Source: Ciona savignyi (Eukaryota; Chordata; Ascidiacea; Phlebobranchia; Cionidae). Taken from it: 64,000 nt of DNA. Every line of letters begins with the position of its first letter. Positions within the stretch are counted from its first letter, which is position 1. The translations under genes were made by a program, and so were the position numbers. Shown here piece by piece: positions 1 to 22,829 of this stretch. The notes under the pieces were generated by a model. That model ran no database searches and was not told the origin of the DNA. It saw only the letters and a program-made list of their open reading frames with translations. Where the stretch lies: assembly GCA_000149265.1 (NCBI GenBank), contig CH000875.1, positions 1-64,000 on the forward strand, given 5' to 3'.

Positions 1-473
1 GTAAAAAATTTTCAAAATTTTTGAAAAATTTTCTAAGTTTTTTCCCACTTCCAGTGATAACTTATGCATTAAAATTTGTACATGTGATGCAAGTCTGACC
101 GTGGTTACACGGGCGAACTTTAAACAAAATTCCATCGCTGGAACATACCGAACTGAGGTAAAAAAATTTCAAAATTTTTGAAAAATTTTCTAAGTTTTTT
201 CCCACTTCCAGTGGTAACTTATGCATTAAAATTTGTACATGTGATGCAAGTCTGACCGTGGTTACACGGGCGAACTTTAAACAAAATTCCATCGCTGGAA
301 CATACCGAACTGAGGTAAAAAATTTTCAAAATTTTTGAAAAATTTTCTAAGTTTTTTCCCACTTCCAGTGGTAACTTATGCATTAAAATTTGTACATGTG
401 ATGCAAGTCTGACCGTGGTTACACGGGCGAACTTTAAACAAAATTCCACCGCTGGAACATACCGAACTGAGGG
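1..473. repeat. 157-bp tandem repeat, three copies, cut by the window edge
   Basis: The same block returns every 157 bases (for example TTATGCATTAAAATTTGTAC near 61, 218 and 375) with only a few substitutions. The array runs off the left edge, so its full size is unknown. Each copy carries short minus-strand open frames of 76 codons; these simply repeat with the array and are not genes. Confidence 0.95.
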
Positions 474-1127
474 TAAAGTCGGTCCTCTATTTTATTGAAA
501 AAATAAATTCCGTTACCAATAGTGTTTCAAATCAGCAAATAATGTTTCGAAACGACAAATAGTGTTACGAAATTAAAATATCGTTACCATCTTTTCAAAT
601 TTCGTAACGATATTTTAAAATCAGTTTATTGTTCGAAACGTCAATTTCGTAACGATATTGTTCGAAACGTTAAAAAATGATTGGCGGATTTTTAGTTTGT
701 TATCTAACCAGGCCCAATAAAAAAGTGTACATATCGGTACTGATCTGGCCAATTTAGCAGTGTCGGTACCTGTGAACTGTATCTGTGAATTATGGCGGCC
801 TTTTATAATGTAGTAGCAGCATTTGGCAAAGTGATGGAGTGGGGAATTCACCTGGTGTAGATAGGGGGTGAGGGTTTCCTGTATTGGCAGCTTAGGCCTA
901 TTCACATGTTTATGCAATTTTTAGGTATCGTTGTGTTTCAGGTAGGTCTTGACTTCCGATAAGTTTCATGATTTGTGTTTTGTTTCATTACTTGAGTTAA
1001 TTTTCGCCATATTCTAAGTTTTATACCAGTCTGGTGCACCTGAATGATTTATTACACTAACAGTAATGCACTCGAAAATAATCGGGAAATGCATTCCAAT
1101 TCAGTAACGCCCGTAATCTAACTAACA
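474..1127. other. gene-free stretch with short palindromic repeats
   Basis: No exon or coding signal was found. Bases 500-680 are filled with variants of CGAAACG, CGTAACG and CGTTAC in both orientations, which can fold back on each other. The rest looks like unique AT-rich sequence. Confidence 0.5.
575..616. repeat. hairpin, 13-bp perfect arms
   Basis: AAAATATCGTTAC at 575-587 is matched by its exact reverse complement GTAACGATATTTT at 604-616, with a 16-base loop. It lies in a cluster of related inverted motifs, so it is more likely part of a decayed foldback repeat than a terminator. Confidence 0.7.
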
Positions 1128-1170
1128 AAAACCTATATCTATATAGATCTATGACCACCACCCCTATATA
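1128..1170. repeat. TATAGATCT minisatellite, left part
   Basis: Units built on TATAGATCTATGACCACCAC are seen here and again at 2329-2511. The SINE and MITEs between the two parts appear to have inserted into an originally continuous array. Confidence 0.6.
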
Positions 1171-1192
1171 TGTCCGACCGGTTAGTCTAGTC
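1170..1192 (+). mobile_element. tRNA-derived SINE, 5' fragment (split copy)
   Basis: GTCCGACCGGTTAGTCTAG matches the heads of the SINE copies at 16160, 46813 and 57837. The element is interrupted by a hAT-type MITE and resumes at 1691. Confidence 0.75.
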
Positions 1193-1690
1193 CAGAGGTT
1201 CACAACCTGGGGGTCGCGAAGCTGTTGCTAATGTAAGAACAAAGGTGGATCTCAGTAGGGCTAGGTACCGGTACAATAGTAGTATGTGCTATCATGTGTA
1301 TAATTTTTCATTGATTCATTTCATTCGGATTGCTTGTAGCACAATATTATTGCATCAGTATGCGTCGATTGTGATGTCATAAACTATGACCACGTGACTG
1401 TAAACGTGCAACAGCTGCAAATTGGAACTTTATTAGGAAAGTAGTCAAGTATATTATACAACAGAAATCAGTCAAGACTAGAAATTGGTAAAAATAGTTA
1501 AGGGGGAGCATCATATACGTTTAGCTGCAGACCTACACGTCAACCATCGCATTAATTTGCTAATAAATGCAAGTAAATCATTTTGTGCTTACTTTCTAAG
1601 TTTGCATTTAGGATAGAATATATGTGTGGGTCACGGAATCTGCGAAAAAATTTAAGGGGGTCACCAAGACAAAAAGATTGGAAACCACTG
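1193..1690. mobile_element. hAT-type MITE, 498 bp, with 8-bp target duplication
   Basis: It begins CAGAGGTTCACAACCTGGGG and ends GATTGGAAACCACTG, imperfect terminal inverted repeats of the hAT kind (CAG...CTG). It is flanked on both sides by GTCTAGTC (1185-1192 and 1691-1698), an 8-bp duplication as expected for hAT. No transposase is inside, so it was mobilised in trans. It sits inside a SINE. Confidence 0.88.
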
Positions 1691-1796
1691 GTCTAGTCCT
1701 TTATGACGACGCCTTTCAAACGTAAGGTTGCAGATTCAAAATTGGTCGTTATCTAGACGGCTGTGTCTTTGGGCAAGGCACTAAATAGACATTATA
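1691..1796 (+). mobile_element. tRNA-derived SINE, 3' part of the split copy
   Basis: It continues the SINE after the MITE: CGCCTTTCAAACGTAAGGTT, a decayed box-B-like region, and the shared module GTGTCTTTGGGCAAGGCACT. The 3' end is replaced by the pogo-type MITE at 1799. Confidence 0.75.
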
Positions 1797-1798
1797 TA

Positions 1799-2326
1799 CA
1801 GTGGAACCCCGCTTGGAGACCACCTCGATAACACGACCACCTCATTAGCAGTTCCACTTCAGTATGGTCCCAAATAATTTACTATGGTAATGCATTGCAT
1901 TCTGTTTCAATAACGCGACCACCCCGGTTTCCAGACCAGGACCGCCATATTTTGGTCCAAAACTTCAAATTTAACTACGCTTAAGTGACCACACGTGCTA
2001 AATAATTAGCCTTTTCACCAAAATAATAAGGTTAAATTTATTTTATGATCAAAACAATAAGATTAAATGTGCGCTTACACACAAACGAAAAAAATTGTGG
2101 CAAACAGAACTGAATCTTATAAAATAAACGTCAGTGCTAACAGTTGTTTAAATTAATTCTGCAGTATCTGATAAAATAATGCCATTTTGTGGAAATTTAG
2201 TAAAAAGGCAGACGTTTTGACTGCATATGACGACAACTTGCTCCAAATTTCACTAACACGACCACCTCGCTAACGCGACCGCTTAATGACGGACACATAG
2301 GTGGTCAGGTAAGCGGGGTTCCACTG
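1799..2326. mobile_element. pogo/Tc1-type MITE, 528 bp, TA target
   Basis: It starts CAGTGGAACCCCGCTT and ends AAGCGGGGTTCCACTG, perfect 16-bp inverted termini, flanked by TA on each side. Further CGCGACCACC motifs repeat inside. The ends and TA duplication are those of pogo/Tigger-type Tc1-mariner elements. No transposase frame is present. Confidence 0.88.
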
Positions 2327-2328
2327 TA

Positions 2329-2511
2329 CTTATATAGATCTATTACCCGCAACCCCTCCTCCATTTATAGATCTGCCTCCACATATTTCTAAAACCACCA
2401 ACCCCATATAGATCAACGACGGCCACCCCATATATTGATCTACGACCACTACCCCCTATAGATCTGCGTCCATCAATCCCATATAGAGATATTACGACCA
2501 CCACTCCCTAT
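2329..2511. repeat. TATAGATCT minisatellite, right part
   Basis: About six degenerate units of roughly 30 bp with the core CTACGACCACCACCCC and TATAGATC. The start of the complex repeat at 2506 shares CCCTAT with the unit, so the exact junction is ambiguous by a few bases. Confidence 0.7.
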
Positions 2512-3320
2512 GTAACTGTGAGAAACGAAAATTTTCCTAAGCGAAATGGCAGAAACAAAACTTTTGTTTCCGAAAAAAAATGTATCAGTTAGTTTTTTTT
2601 AGAAGTTTGGTGGCACTAGAGGTCAAGCAGTAAAAATAACCGTATAACTTCTTTTCATTCAGTAACGGTTGTCTTGCCGAGTGGTTGGTTGGCGCGACCG
2701 ATTCGTAATACCGGTCGGTCTTAGGGACGAGCCCATATTGGGTTCGAAACTTAGACCGGTGAAAAAACCTGTTTTTATTCACGTGAACCAGCCTAATTAA
2801 AATTGGTAAAACGTCGCAGTCATGCAGAACATTGCCGACGTGAGAAACCAGCTTTGTCGCGCGTTATTATGATGTCATAATTAAATCGAGTTAACATTAT
2901 AAACACCTGACCATAGTGGTGTAAATAATGACTGATAATGAAGTTTCATTATTACTTGTGTAATCCCCACAACAGAAAGAATTTTTTTGTTTGATATATA
3001 TACAATTATCATTCTCAGTTTGTTTATTAATTACTTGCGTCACCAAATAACAGATAAGCTAAAAGTACTATAGCTGAAAGCGATTACTTAATTTGACCTA
3101 AAATTTTTAAAGAAACAATTGTAGTTGCCCATGTTTTGGCTGATTCAGCTTTTACAAGGATTTATAACCCTTAACCACGAAGCATGCGATATCGCATTTT
3201 ACTGTCGTAAAACCAACATAAAAACGAAACTTTTCGTTATCTCTTCTAGAATCAAAATTTTCGTTTCTGGAAAAAAAATTTCGTTTCTCGGGTAAAATTT
3301 TCGTTTCTATATAGAAACGA
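2506..3320 (+). repeat. terminal unit of a complex repeat, left copy
   Basis: About 800 bp that match, with scattered differences, the reverse complement of 55608 down to about 55000. Shared landmarks are the outer end CCCTATGTAAC, the phrase GGCACTAGAGGTCAA, TAATCCCCACAACAGAAAGA and CCACGAAGCATGCGATATC. It contains a tRNA-like module (2664-2760). No protein is encoded. Confidence 0.85.
2664..2760 (+). other. tRNA-like SINE module inside the terminal unit
   Basis: TTGCCGAGTGGTTGG resembles a pol III box A and GGGTTCGAAACTT a box B, with spacing close to that of a tRNA. It does not fold into a proper cloverleaf that I can defend, so it is called a tRNA-derived module, not a tRNA gene. The right-hand copy of the repeat carries the same module at 55385-55455 on the minus strand. 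Confidence 0.55.
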
Positions 3321-3329
3321 AAATTGTGT

Positions 3330-4680
3330 TTTTTAAATATTGATAATTTGGAGTGTGGGTGCGTTCATGGCGCGCGTTTGAAAACCAAACAATACATAAG
3401 GTTTATTTTTTTGAAACAAATTTACGAGTGTGTTATCCATCCATCTACCATTTTTCATGTACTTAATTCATCAAACCGTCGATATAGGTATATCCAAGCT
3501 GTTTCATTTCAACCCATAAAGCGAAGATATTGATAACTTGACGTAGTGTGGGTGCGTTCGTGGCGCGCGTTTGAAAACAAAACAAGATATAAGGTTTATT
3601 GTTTAGGATCAAATTAACAAGTATGTTATCTACCCATCTACCAATTTTCATGTACTTACTATAACAAATCGTCGATTTAACTATATCCAAACTGTTTCAT
3701 TTTAACCCAAAGCGAACATATTGATAATTTAACGTAGTGTGGGTGCGTTCGTGGCGCCCGTTTGAAAACCAAACAATACATAAGGTTTATTTTTTGGAAA
3801 CATTTTACAAGTGTGTTATTCTACCATCTACCAATTGTCATGTACTTACTATACCAAATTGTGGATTTAGGTATATCCAAACTGTTTCATTTTAACCCAA
3901 AGAGAAAATATTGATAATTTGACGTAGTGTGGGTGCGTTCATGGCGCGCGTTTAAAAGCCAAGTTAGATATAAGGTTTATTTTTTTGGAAACAAATTTAT
4001 AAGTGTGTTATCCACCCATCCACCAATTTTCATGTACTTAATACATCGAACCGTCATTTAGGTATATCGAAGCTGTTTCATTTCAACCCAAAGCGAACAT
4101 ATTGATAATTTGACGAATAGTGTGGCTGCGTTCTAGGCGCGCGTTTGAAAACCAAACAAGATATGAGCTTTATTTTTTAGGAACAAATTAACAAGTATGT
4201 TATGTACCCATCTACCAATTTTCATGTATTTACTATAACAAATCGTCGATTTAAGTATATCCAAGCTGTTTCGTTTCAACCCAAAGCGGAAAATATTGAT
4301 AATTTGTCGTAGTGTGGGTGCGTTCATGGCGCGCGTTTGAAAACCAAACAAGATATAAGGTTTTCTTTTTTGAGAACAAATTTACAAGTATGTTGTCCAA
4401 CCACCTACCAATTTTCATGTACTTACTGTAACAAATCGTCGATGTAGGCATATCCAAGCTGTTTCATTTCAACCCAAAGCGAACATATTGATAATTTGAC
4501 GTAGTGTGGGTGCGTTCATGGCGCGCGTTTGAAAACCAAACAAGATTTAAGGTTTATATTTTAGGAACAATTTACAAGTATGTTATCTACCCATCTACCA
4601 ATTTTCATGTACTTAATGCATCGAACCGTCATTTAGGTGTATTCAAGCTGCCTTATTTCAACCCAAAGAGAACATAAATA
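3330..4680 (+). repeat. 190-bp tandem array, seven copies (left)
   Basis: Units start near 3338, 3527, 3718, 3908, 4099, 4293 and 4487, each with ATTGATAATTTGACGTAGTG, then TGGCGCGCGTTTGAAAACC, then TACCAATTTTCATGTACTTA. The same unit in reverse orientation forms the array at 52205-53890. Open frames of 60-75 codons recur with the unit and are not taken as genes. Confidence 0.93.
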
Positions 4681-5450
4681 GAACAAATACATTATCTTAT
4701 TGTTGTGATATTGCGTCAGCTTAACTAATCATATTAATCATAGAACTTTAAAAAATGATAACCCTAAATTCATTTAAGAAAGACAATTTTTGTTTCTAGA
4801 AACGAAAATGTTAGCCGAGGAACGAAAATATTGTTTCCAGAAACGAAAATTTTGTTTCCGGAAACGAAAATTTTGTTTAAAGAAGAGATAACGAAAAGTT
4901 TCTTTTTTTACGACATTTTATTTATTAATATATACCTGACACTTTTCTTTAGTGGTAATCTAAATTAAAATCATATTTATGGCTAATTGTTTTAATGTTT
5001 ATCGGTTGCACACATTTAAATTTCTCTTTAATCCCGTTTGTTTCTAATACAGCACGTTAAAGGACCAACCAGCAGTGTGTTATTTTTAATGTTTAGGGTT
5101 TATACCCTATTTTATTTATATATAAATATAGAACAAATACATTATCTTAGTATAAAAGGTCCAACTACATTTAACTGCAGACGCAATCTATTTCACTCAA
5201 AATTGTTGTGATATTGCGTCAGCTTAACGAATCATAGAATTTGGTAAAATGATAACCCTAAATTTATTTAAGAAACACAATTTTTGTTTCTAGAAACGAA
5301 AAATTTTAGCCGAGAAACGAAAATTTCGTTTCCAGAAGCAAAAATTTTGTTTCCAGAAACGAAAATTTTATTTAAAGAAGCGATAACGAAAAGTTTCGTT
5401 TTTTACGTTATTTTACGACATGAATATTTACCTTACACTTATCTCTAATG
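4681..5450 (+). repeat. 480-bp tandem repeat, two copies (left)
   Basis: Two units share AGAACAAATACATTATCTTA, TGATATTGCGTCAGCTTAAC and a run of GTTTCTAGAAACGAAAAT-type palindromes. Units of the same kind lie in reverse orientation at 48955-51235 and forward at 54455-55030. Confidence 0.85.
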
Positions 5451-7023
5451 TTAATCTTAATTAAAATCAATATTTATGGCTAGTTGTTTTGTGGCACCTC
5501 TATTAATATATATTTGTTTTAATTTATTTTATGTCTAAAATATTTTGTGTTTTTACGTCGTTTATCTTTGCGTTTAAAGTTTTCCGACTCTCACGTATTA
5601 TTACCCGTTACCTAAAAATCACCTTGTACGGACCTTTGTATTTTATCTGGTTTAAATCATTAACATAGTTTTCCCACCTAATTCCCCACAGTTAGTCAAA
5701 CGTGCAGATGTGAAACGTCTCGTACGTAAACTTCTCGCACCTCGTGAATTTGGTATATATTCTGTAAATTTCAATAACCTGCTATAATAACCTACAATAA
5801 CGTACTTCAGACAACTTAACTTGCGTTATGCTGTATAACGTACTAAGTAACTCGCTTCGCAAATAAACCGTGTATTGAATGAGACGCAGAATACAACTAA
5901 ATTGAATCAAGAGTTATAGACTTCGAGTTTGAGATTAAGACTGTACAAATCGTGGCTACAATAATTATTTGTAGGCGTTCTGTGGAGAATGAACTTTTAG
6001 ACTTTCCACTGTCAGCCGGCTGAATCAAGCTCAGCCTACGCTCAAGCAATCAGCTTCTAAAAAAGCGCGAGCCTACAAATGTTCTAGCTCTTGATTACAA
6101 ACACATTTAATAGGTGGTCCAATGAACGCTTCGTATTGGTTACTTTCTACGGTTCTTGCATATAAATAAACTCTTCTTTCTACCCATTAAAACAACAACT
6201 GTGCCAAATTTCATGCATGTTACTTTTTACGTGCTGTTAAAACCTTTTTTCTACATCATGATATTTGCGTAAATATTTCAACAGTTTCTGGTTAAAGAAA
6301 ATCAGTTTGGCGAATTGTACAAAACATGTTATATTTTAATGAAATAGAATTACCACTGTAGAACGGTGTCACGATTACAACAAGTACCTAAATTATTACG
6401 CAACAAAGAAAGTCTTGATGAAACAGTGAACATGTTGGGCACCTGCATACCATGTTGTTGAATGCAGTCGAATGCAGAGGACTGGTGAACCGAACCAACA
6501 TTTGAAAAGAAATTGGTAAAATGGTGATTGTCACAATTTAATAATCAGGTATTTTAGGAATAACAGGGCGCTTTAAAACTTTTGCTGTGCTTAGTAGAGA
6601 ATAAAAAAAGAGAAAATAATTTACAAAAAGTACAGAGAACGTCGTACGACACCAAACGTCAACACTCCTTCCTTATGGGACAATTAAAATTAGTTGCTGT
6701 AGCAACAATAATAAAACCTAAGTTTGATGTGCTCTCCTGTTACGATGCAGACAAAAGCAATAAACACTAGGGTAAGACAACAGCAAACATAGTCACTTAA
6801 TAAAACAGTAATGCATGTATGGAAACCAGAAGTCGGAACGACTGCCCTAAAACAAAGAGATAACTTCATCCAATATCACTGTGGGACACTTGTTGAGCTG
6901 CAAATAAACACCATAGTTTAATTGAGTATTATAAGATACCACAGCATAAAATACCCTTTAATTGTCACAATAAAGATTCCACAAAATTTTGAAGAAATAT
7001 TTTAAAAGTTCGTACTCACAAAT
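5451..7023. other. intergenic region downstream of the Gi alpha gene
   Basis: No convincing exon was found. The Gi alpha 3' untranslated region must lie in the right part on the minus strand. An ATTAAA variant poly(A) signal (minus strand, 6957-6962) lies 62 bases past the stop codon and is one possible end. Short frames such as 6582-6770 show no family resemblance. Confidence 0.4.
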
Positions 7024-18424
<11,401 letters not shown>

Positions 18425-18441
18425 AATAAGAGTCTCACCTG
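18425..18441 (-). promoter_or_regulatory. splice acceptor just upstream of the Gi alpha start codon
   Basis: On the minus strand TTTTTAACATCCTTCACAG precedes GTGAGACTCTTATT and the ATG, leaving a 14-nt 5' untranslated stretch. It could accept a 5' UTR exon in cis, or a spliced leader in trans as occurs in tunicates. The sequence alone cannot tell which. Confidence 0.45.
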
Positions 18442-20615
18442 TGAAGGATGTTAAAAATAATTGACAAAGATAGTAGTTACAAAGCTTATATTGAATTTTA
18501 AGGAACTAAAACATGCAAAAATAATTTAGCTTTAAACAAACAGTATGGTGACCCTAAATAAAAATTAATTTTCATAGATTTTTGACGTTTTTTTAATAAA
18601 CCAAACATTTTTTAAGTGTTTTTGTAGAAAAACACTGCCAAATAAATTTTAATCCATTAATTTAAACTTTTTTTATGGACACCGGCATAATGATGGCTAT
18701 GATTGACATTTTCAAAAGCAATGCTGCATAACATCTCTTGACAAAAACCAATATGGTGATAAACAAGGGCAAGAGTCACGAAAAAAATTCTATTAGTACC
18801 GTTTATTTTGTAAACTTACATTTGTTAACAAAGTTATAATCATGTGCAACAAAAAGTATATAAAACGCATTCGGTTTTGAAAAAAAAGATTTTTCAGAGG
18901 ACGTGCAACAGGAGCACAATCCGTTAAAACTTTAAATTCTTTATTGAAACATGGCTTGATCTATTAGTTAAACATAGTGTATGCCATGTTTACATAACTA
19001 CCTACACGGTAATACCTAGTGCTGTGCCGATCAGGATTTTTTACGATCATTAAAATCCTTGCCGATCGGATTGCGTCCAAAAAACGCCCATTTTCTGACG
19101 TGAAAACACAAACTATGAGAGAAATATAGTTTTACTTTACAGCTATAAAGCGATTAAACTGTTATTTACACTACTAAACTGCAAAGATTTGGCTTTTAAG
19201 CTAATGCTTAAAACACATAAAATTTTAAACTTTTTTACAGTTTGTGGTATAACGTATAATATATATATGTATTATTATAATCGATATATACCATATTGCG
19301 TATATATTTAGTCGCCCTTTTGCTGTGATTATACAGGGGCGATTGCGTCAATAAAACAACAACTTATTAAACAACCAGGCGCTTTTATAATGTAAGGTAT
19401 ATTCCAAGCATGAGTTTTACATAAATCGAAAATTGAGTTAACTTATTTTACGCATTTCACACAATTACAATTTTCAGGATTAAAAATGTGATTTATTGTT
19501 GTTTGCATGATTTAGTTTTACAGAATGATTAACGCGATATATCGCGAGTTGGTGGAAAAACATGGTGTCCAGTGTTCCACAAAAATAGGTGCAAATCTAA
19601 AAAACGATTTCGCCGCAACCTGTAATGGTAGGCTCATTCGATCAAGGAAGTCCTCTTATTTATTCTCTTTAATTTTCGTGGAGAAATATTAAAAATGTAA
19701 GGAGTTATTGCCTTTCTTGTTAGAGGTTTCGCTTCTTATTTCTATCGATTTTACACGAATTTACATGTGACTAACTCAGCGAATAGGAGTTGTGTTAACA
19801 TGCGGAGAAGCTCTTTTTGTCAAGCAAGTCTTTCTTTACATTCTCTCTGAATTTCATGCCGTTGAGATAAAAAGGAGAGGGTTGGTGACGTTTTCACAGC
19901 ATGCGGTTATGCCTCGTGTTCATCAAAGCATGAATCCAGCTGGGCCTACTGAGCGAACGATAAAGAAAAAGGCGGCGAGACTAGTTGCCATCATCACTTC
20001 GTGAATATTGGATATAGTATTTGTGTTTGTTTGCTTTTGTATGCCCTTTTTACACTTCCTTCATTGTTCTTTTTTATACTTTTCACTGTTGTAGTTCTAC
20101 AAAACTCTAAAAACTTCATGCGTTTTGGTTCATTTTTTCATAATATAGTTAGAATAAAGGGAAATTTCAATTAGGAATAGTAAAAAAAAATACAGTTCCA
20201 ATTTTACTGAGTACAAAAACTATTAGACAATCTACATTCTAATTTTCGTATCATTTGGGCATACCAATAATTAGTGAGTATTTCGTTTGTCAGTGCACCT
20301 CACATTTTTTAAAGTCGAGCAGAATTTTCTTTACATATAAAGTGGTGTTCACTAAAATTTACATATTATATTTTTTATTGGAGGTAGATTCTAGGTATGT
20401 GGCGTGTTTAAAAGAGGGGTAAATTATCATTCCAAACATACTAAATATTAAATCATAGCATACACTTTTGAAAAACTGTGCTAATTTGAAAATGACTAAA
20501 AAATAAAAAAAAACACTGCGTTACAGCATGTTTGAATTAATGCATTTAGCCGGTAGTGAAAGAGTTAATTAGATGCGTAATGCCATGTTGAATCTATGTT
20601 TGCCCTAACTTAATT
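18442..20615. other. region upstream of the Gi alpha gene
   Basis: It presumably holds the Gi promoter or a 5' UTR intron on the minus strand, but no TATA box or exon can be assigned. A possible repeat end (GTGCTGTGCCGATCAGGATT) lies near 19020. Small open frames at 19523 and 19792 on the plus strand resemble nothing I recognise. Confidence 0.4.
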
Positions 20616-20619
20616 GGTT

Positions 20620-20860
20620 TTAAACTACGTTATAGGTACGTCTTTTGTAGAGATCATTTGATTTCCCAGACGCGCACATACACCTTTGGAATATAACATT
20701 TGTTTCACCAATTATTCCACGCGAGTAACGAAAGTCGAATGGTTTATAACTCCTTTGGCCTAAAGAATTTTTTTTTAAAGGATTGGATGGGCTATAAACA
20801 TTTACACAAGCTTAATAAAGAGGCGTACAACAACCACTGGCAACTATAATATCTAATATT
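20620..20860 (+). repeat. dispersed repeat, copy 1
   Basis: CAGACGCGCACATACACC, TTTCACCAATTATTCCACGC and TACAACAACCACTGGCAAC recur in reverse at 61595-61860 and in part at 29358-29450. No termini or coding sequence could be defined. Confidence 0.65.
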
Positions 20861-22489
20861 ATATATAGGAGTCTAAAGGAACTCATAACACTAGAGCACC
20901 TAATACGCGTAGTGTGCTTCTCCTTACTGAAATCGCATCTATTGTGCGAAGACGTCCGTGTTCGACAACAGTTTTCAAAATGAGAGGTCGGAAAAGAACT
21001 TGCTTTATCGCATCGCTTTTTGTGGCAATGAAAGATACATTACCGTAAATCTCAGTTGTAGTCTTAAGTCAACATTGCAGAACAAGAGAAGTTACACAAT
21101 TTATTCACTCATTTTAATTGTTTTTAGCTGGAGATTTTATTGCAATGACCACGACAAATGTGAGGGCTCCAAATTATTTAATAAAACTTTTACTAAACAT
21201 GCCAAATCGATACCGGCTCGAATTTTTTAACGTTAAGAGGCTAGTTTGAAATGTCCAAGAGATGCATTCCAGGGCAATTAAACGTTAAAAAAAAATTTTG
21301 CGCGCTGTGCGCGAAATGGATTTTTACTCAAAATGTCTGCCAAAACTTAACTAGATGTTACAGCACCGCAATTCGTCAGAATACCTTATGTTACATACTA
21401 CATAAATGTCAAAGAAGGAGACATAGATGATTTAAATAAATTTTGTTTAGTTGCAGGTCTATAAAAAAAATAGCGCGGATTAGTTTTGGTATTAAAAGCT
21501 ATGAGCGCCAACATATGAAATCGCAAAATGGTGTGGTCTCTATTTTTAGTTATCACGCTTTTTAGCAAATGAGGCAAAGATATCACGCTTTTTAGCAAAT
21601 GCAGTTGTCTATTTGGGACACTCAGGGATTCAGTATTGATTTTCAAAAAGCAGATTGTCATTTAAATAATAAATGGCTTTCAGTGATGAATTTTTAATAT
21701 ATAGTGCACAGGGCTCGACATTCAATATTGTCCGCCTGTCCGGGACAGGTGATTTATTGCATGTGACAAGAAAATATTGTGCAGCGCTTGTCCAATGGGT
21801 CAAGTTAAAAGTGCAAACTAAACTCAATTTTTACTATCCTTCGCCGCTGTATATATGTCAATTCAAACAGTGTTAAACTAGCACCATGCGGGAATGAGAT
21901 TCTAACTATTTCTTTGTTCGTTGCACAATGCTTTTGTTACAATTAGGATTTACCAGTGGTAATTGAGAGGAGTTGAAAAAGAGCTAACACCTTAAAATTT
22001 AGTTACTATCTCCGTTCGTGGGAGTATATGATAGCCTAGTTACTAATAGAGTCTCAATCTTTGTGCGGAAAATATTATAAAGACTGATACGCAATCTTCG
22101 CATCTGTTATAATAAAGTCATACATAAATTAGGCTTATAAACAATTTTAAAAATAGAACAATTACATATAATTTGTCAACGCTCAGATAAACATCTTAAA
22201 ATAACTAGACTTAATAATTTTATTGGTAAATTGTATTATTGTCGTAAATTATATTCAAGTCAAATGTAAAGTAAACGTAACATCCAATTCCAGGGTTTAC
22301 GTCTCTGCTTGAATTGGTTAGGTAATTAAACAATTTTACTTATAATGGGTTATTAATTCTTAGTATTAAAAAATTGTAATTATTACAACTCAAGTGCAAT
22401 ATTAAAAGCCGATTTGGAACAATAGAGTAGCCTATGTATAACATAGTTATTGGGCGAGTTAATGTTGTAAAATAATATTATCGTCATAG
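20861..22489. other. gene-free stretch
   Basis: No host exon was found. Near 21703, CAGGGCTCGACATTCAATAT then GTCCGCCTGTCCGGGACAGG looks like a hAT-type element end. A 23-bp phrase (ATATCACGCTTTTTAGCAAAT) is repeated at 21548 and 21580. Confidence 0.4.
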
Positions 22490-22712
22490 GCGGCGAATTC
22501 AGAAAAATGTTATCGATGCGCTAAATTTTATGACGTCACAATCGGCCCTATGCCTTGAACCAACTCCGGATAGAACTATGATACTAACGATTTACAATGC
22601 GAAAAGTTTTACATTGCTAACGATTTACAATGCTAAACTACTTCCCCCGCTGGAATATTGCATGGTCGTTAATATGCAGCGCAGCGTCAACAATACGGAC
22701 AGAATATACTAA
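22490..22712 (-). repeat. fragment related to the interior of the 24990-25899 MITE
   Basis: TATGACGTCACAATCGGCCC, GAACTATGATACTAACGATT, GCTGGAATATTGCATGGTCG and AGCGTCAACAATACGGA are the reverse complement of parts of the MITE at about 25500-25720. It adjoins a hAT-type transposase pseudogene. Confidence 0.7.
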
Positions 22713-22829
22713 ATATTTATGTGTCTGCTGATCCGCCCAGTACTGTCAGTTGTTTTAAATTTATTGCGGGTCTTGTCTTGTCGTTGTTGCTCTTTTTCCC
22801 CACTACAAGCCTACGCTGATTCAGATCAA

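Noticed and set aside
2664..2760. Functional tRNA gene
   Set aside because: Box A and B likenesses are present but no sound acceptor stem or anticodon arm; it is part of a repeat with a second copy at 55385-55455.
3330..4680. CRISPR-like array (regular 190-bp repeats)
   Set aside because: The whole 190-bp unit repeats, with no unique spacers, and the genome is eukaryotic.
5740..6000. Possible solo LTR (TGTAAATTTC... to ...CTGTACA)
   Set aside because: No second copy, no target duplication and no polypurine tract or primer site could be shown.
19523..20004. Short plus-strand frames at 19523 (MINAIYRELVEKHG...) and 19792
   Set aside because: The first follows a TTTTACAG acceptor-like site and looks protein-like, but neither resembles a family I know and no linked exons could be shown.
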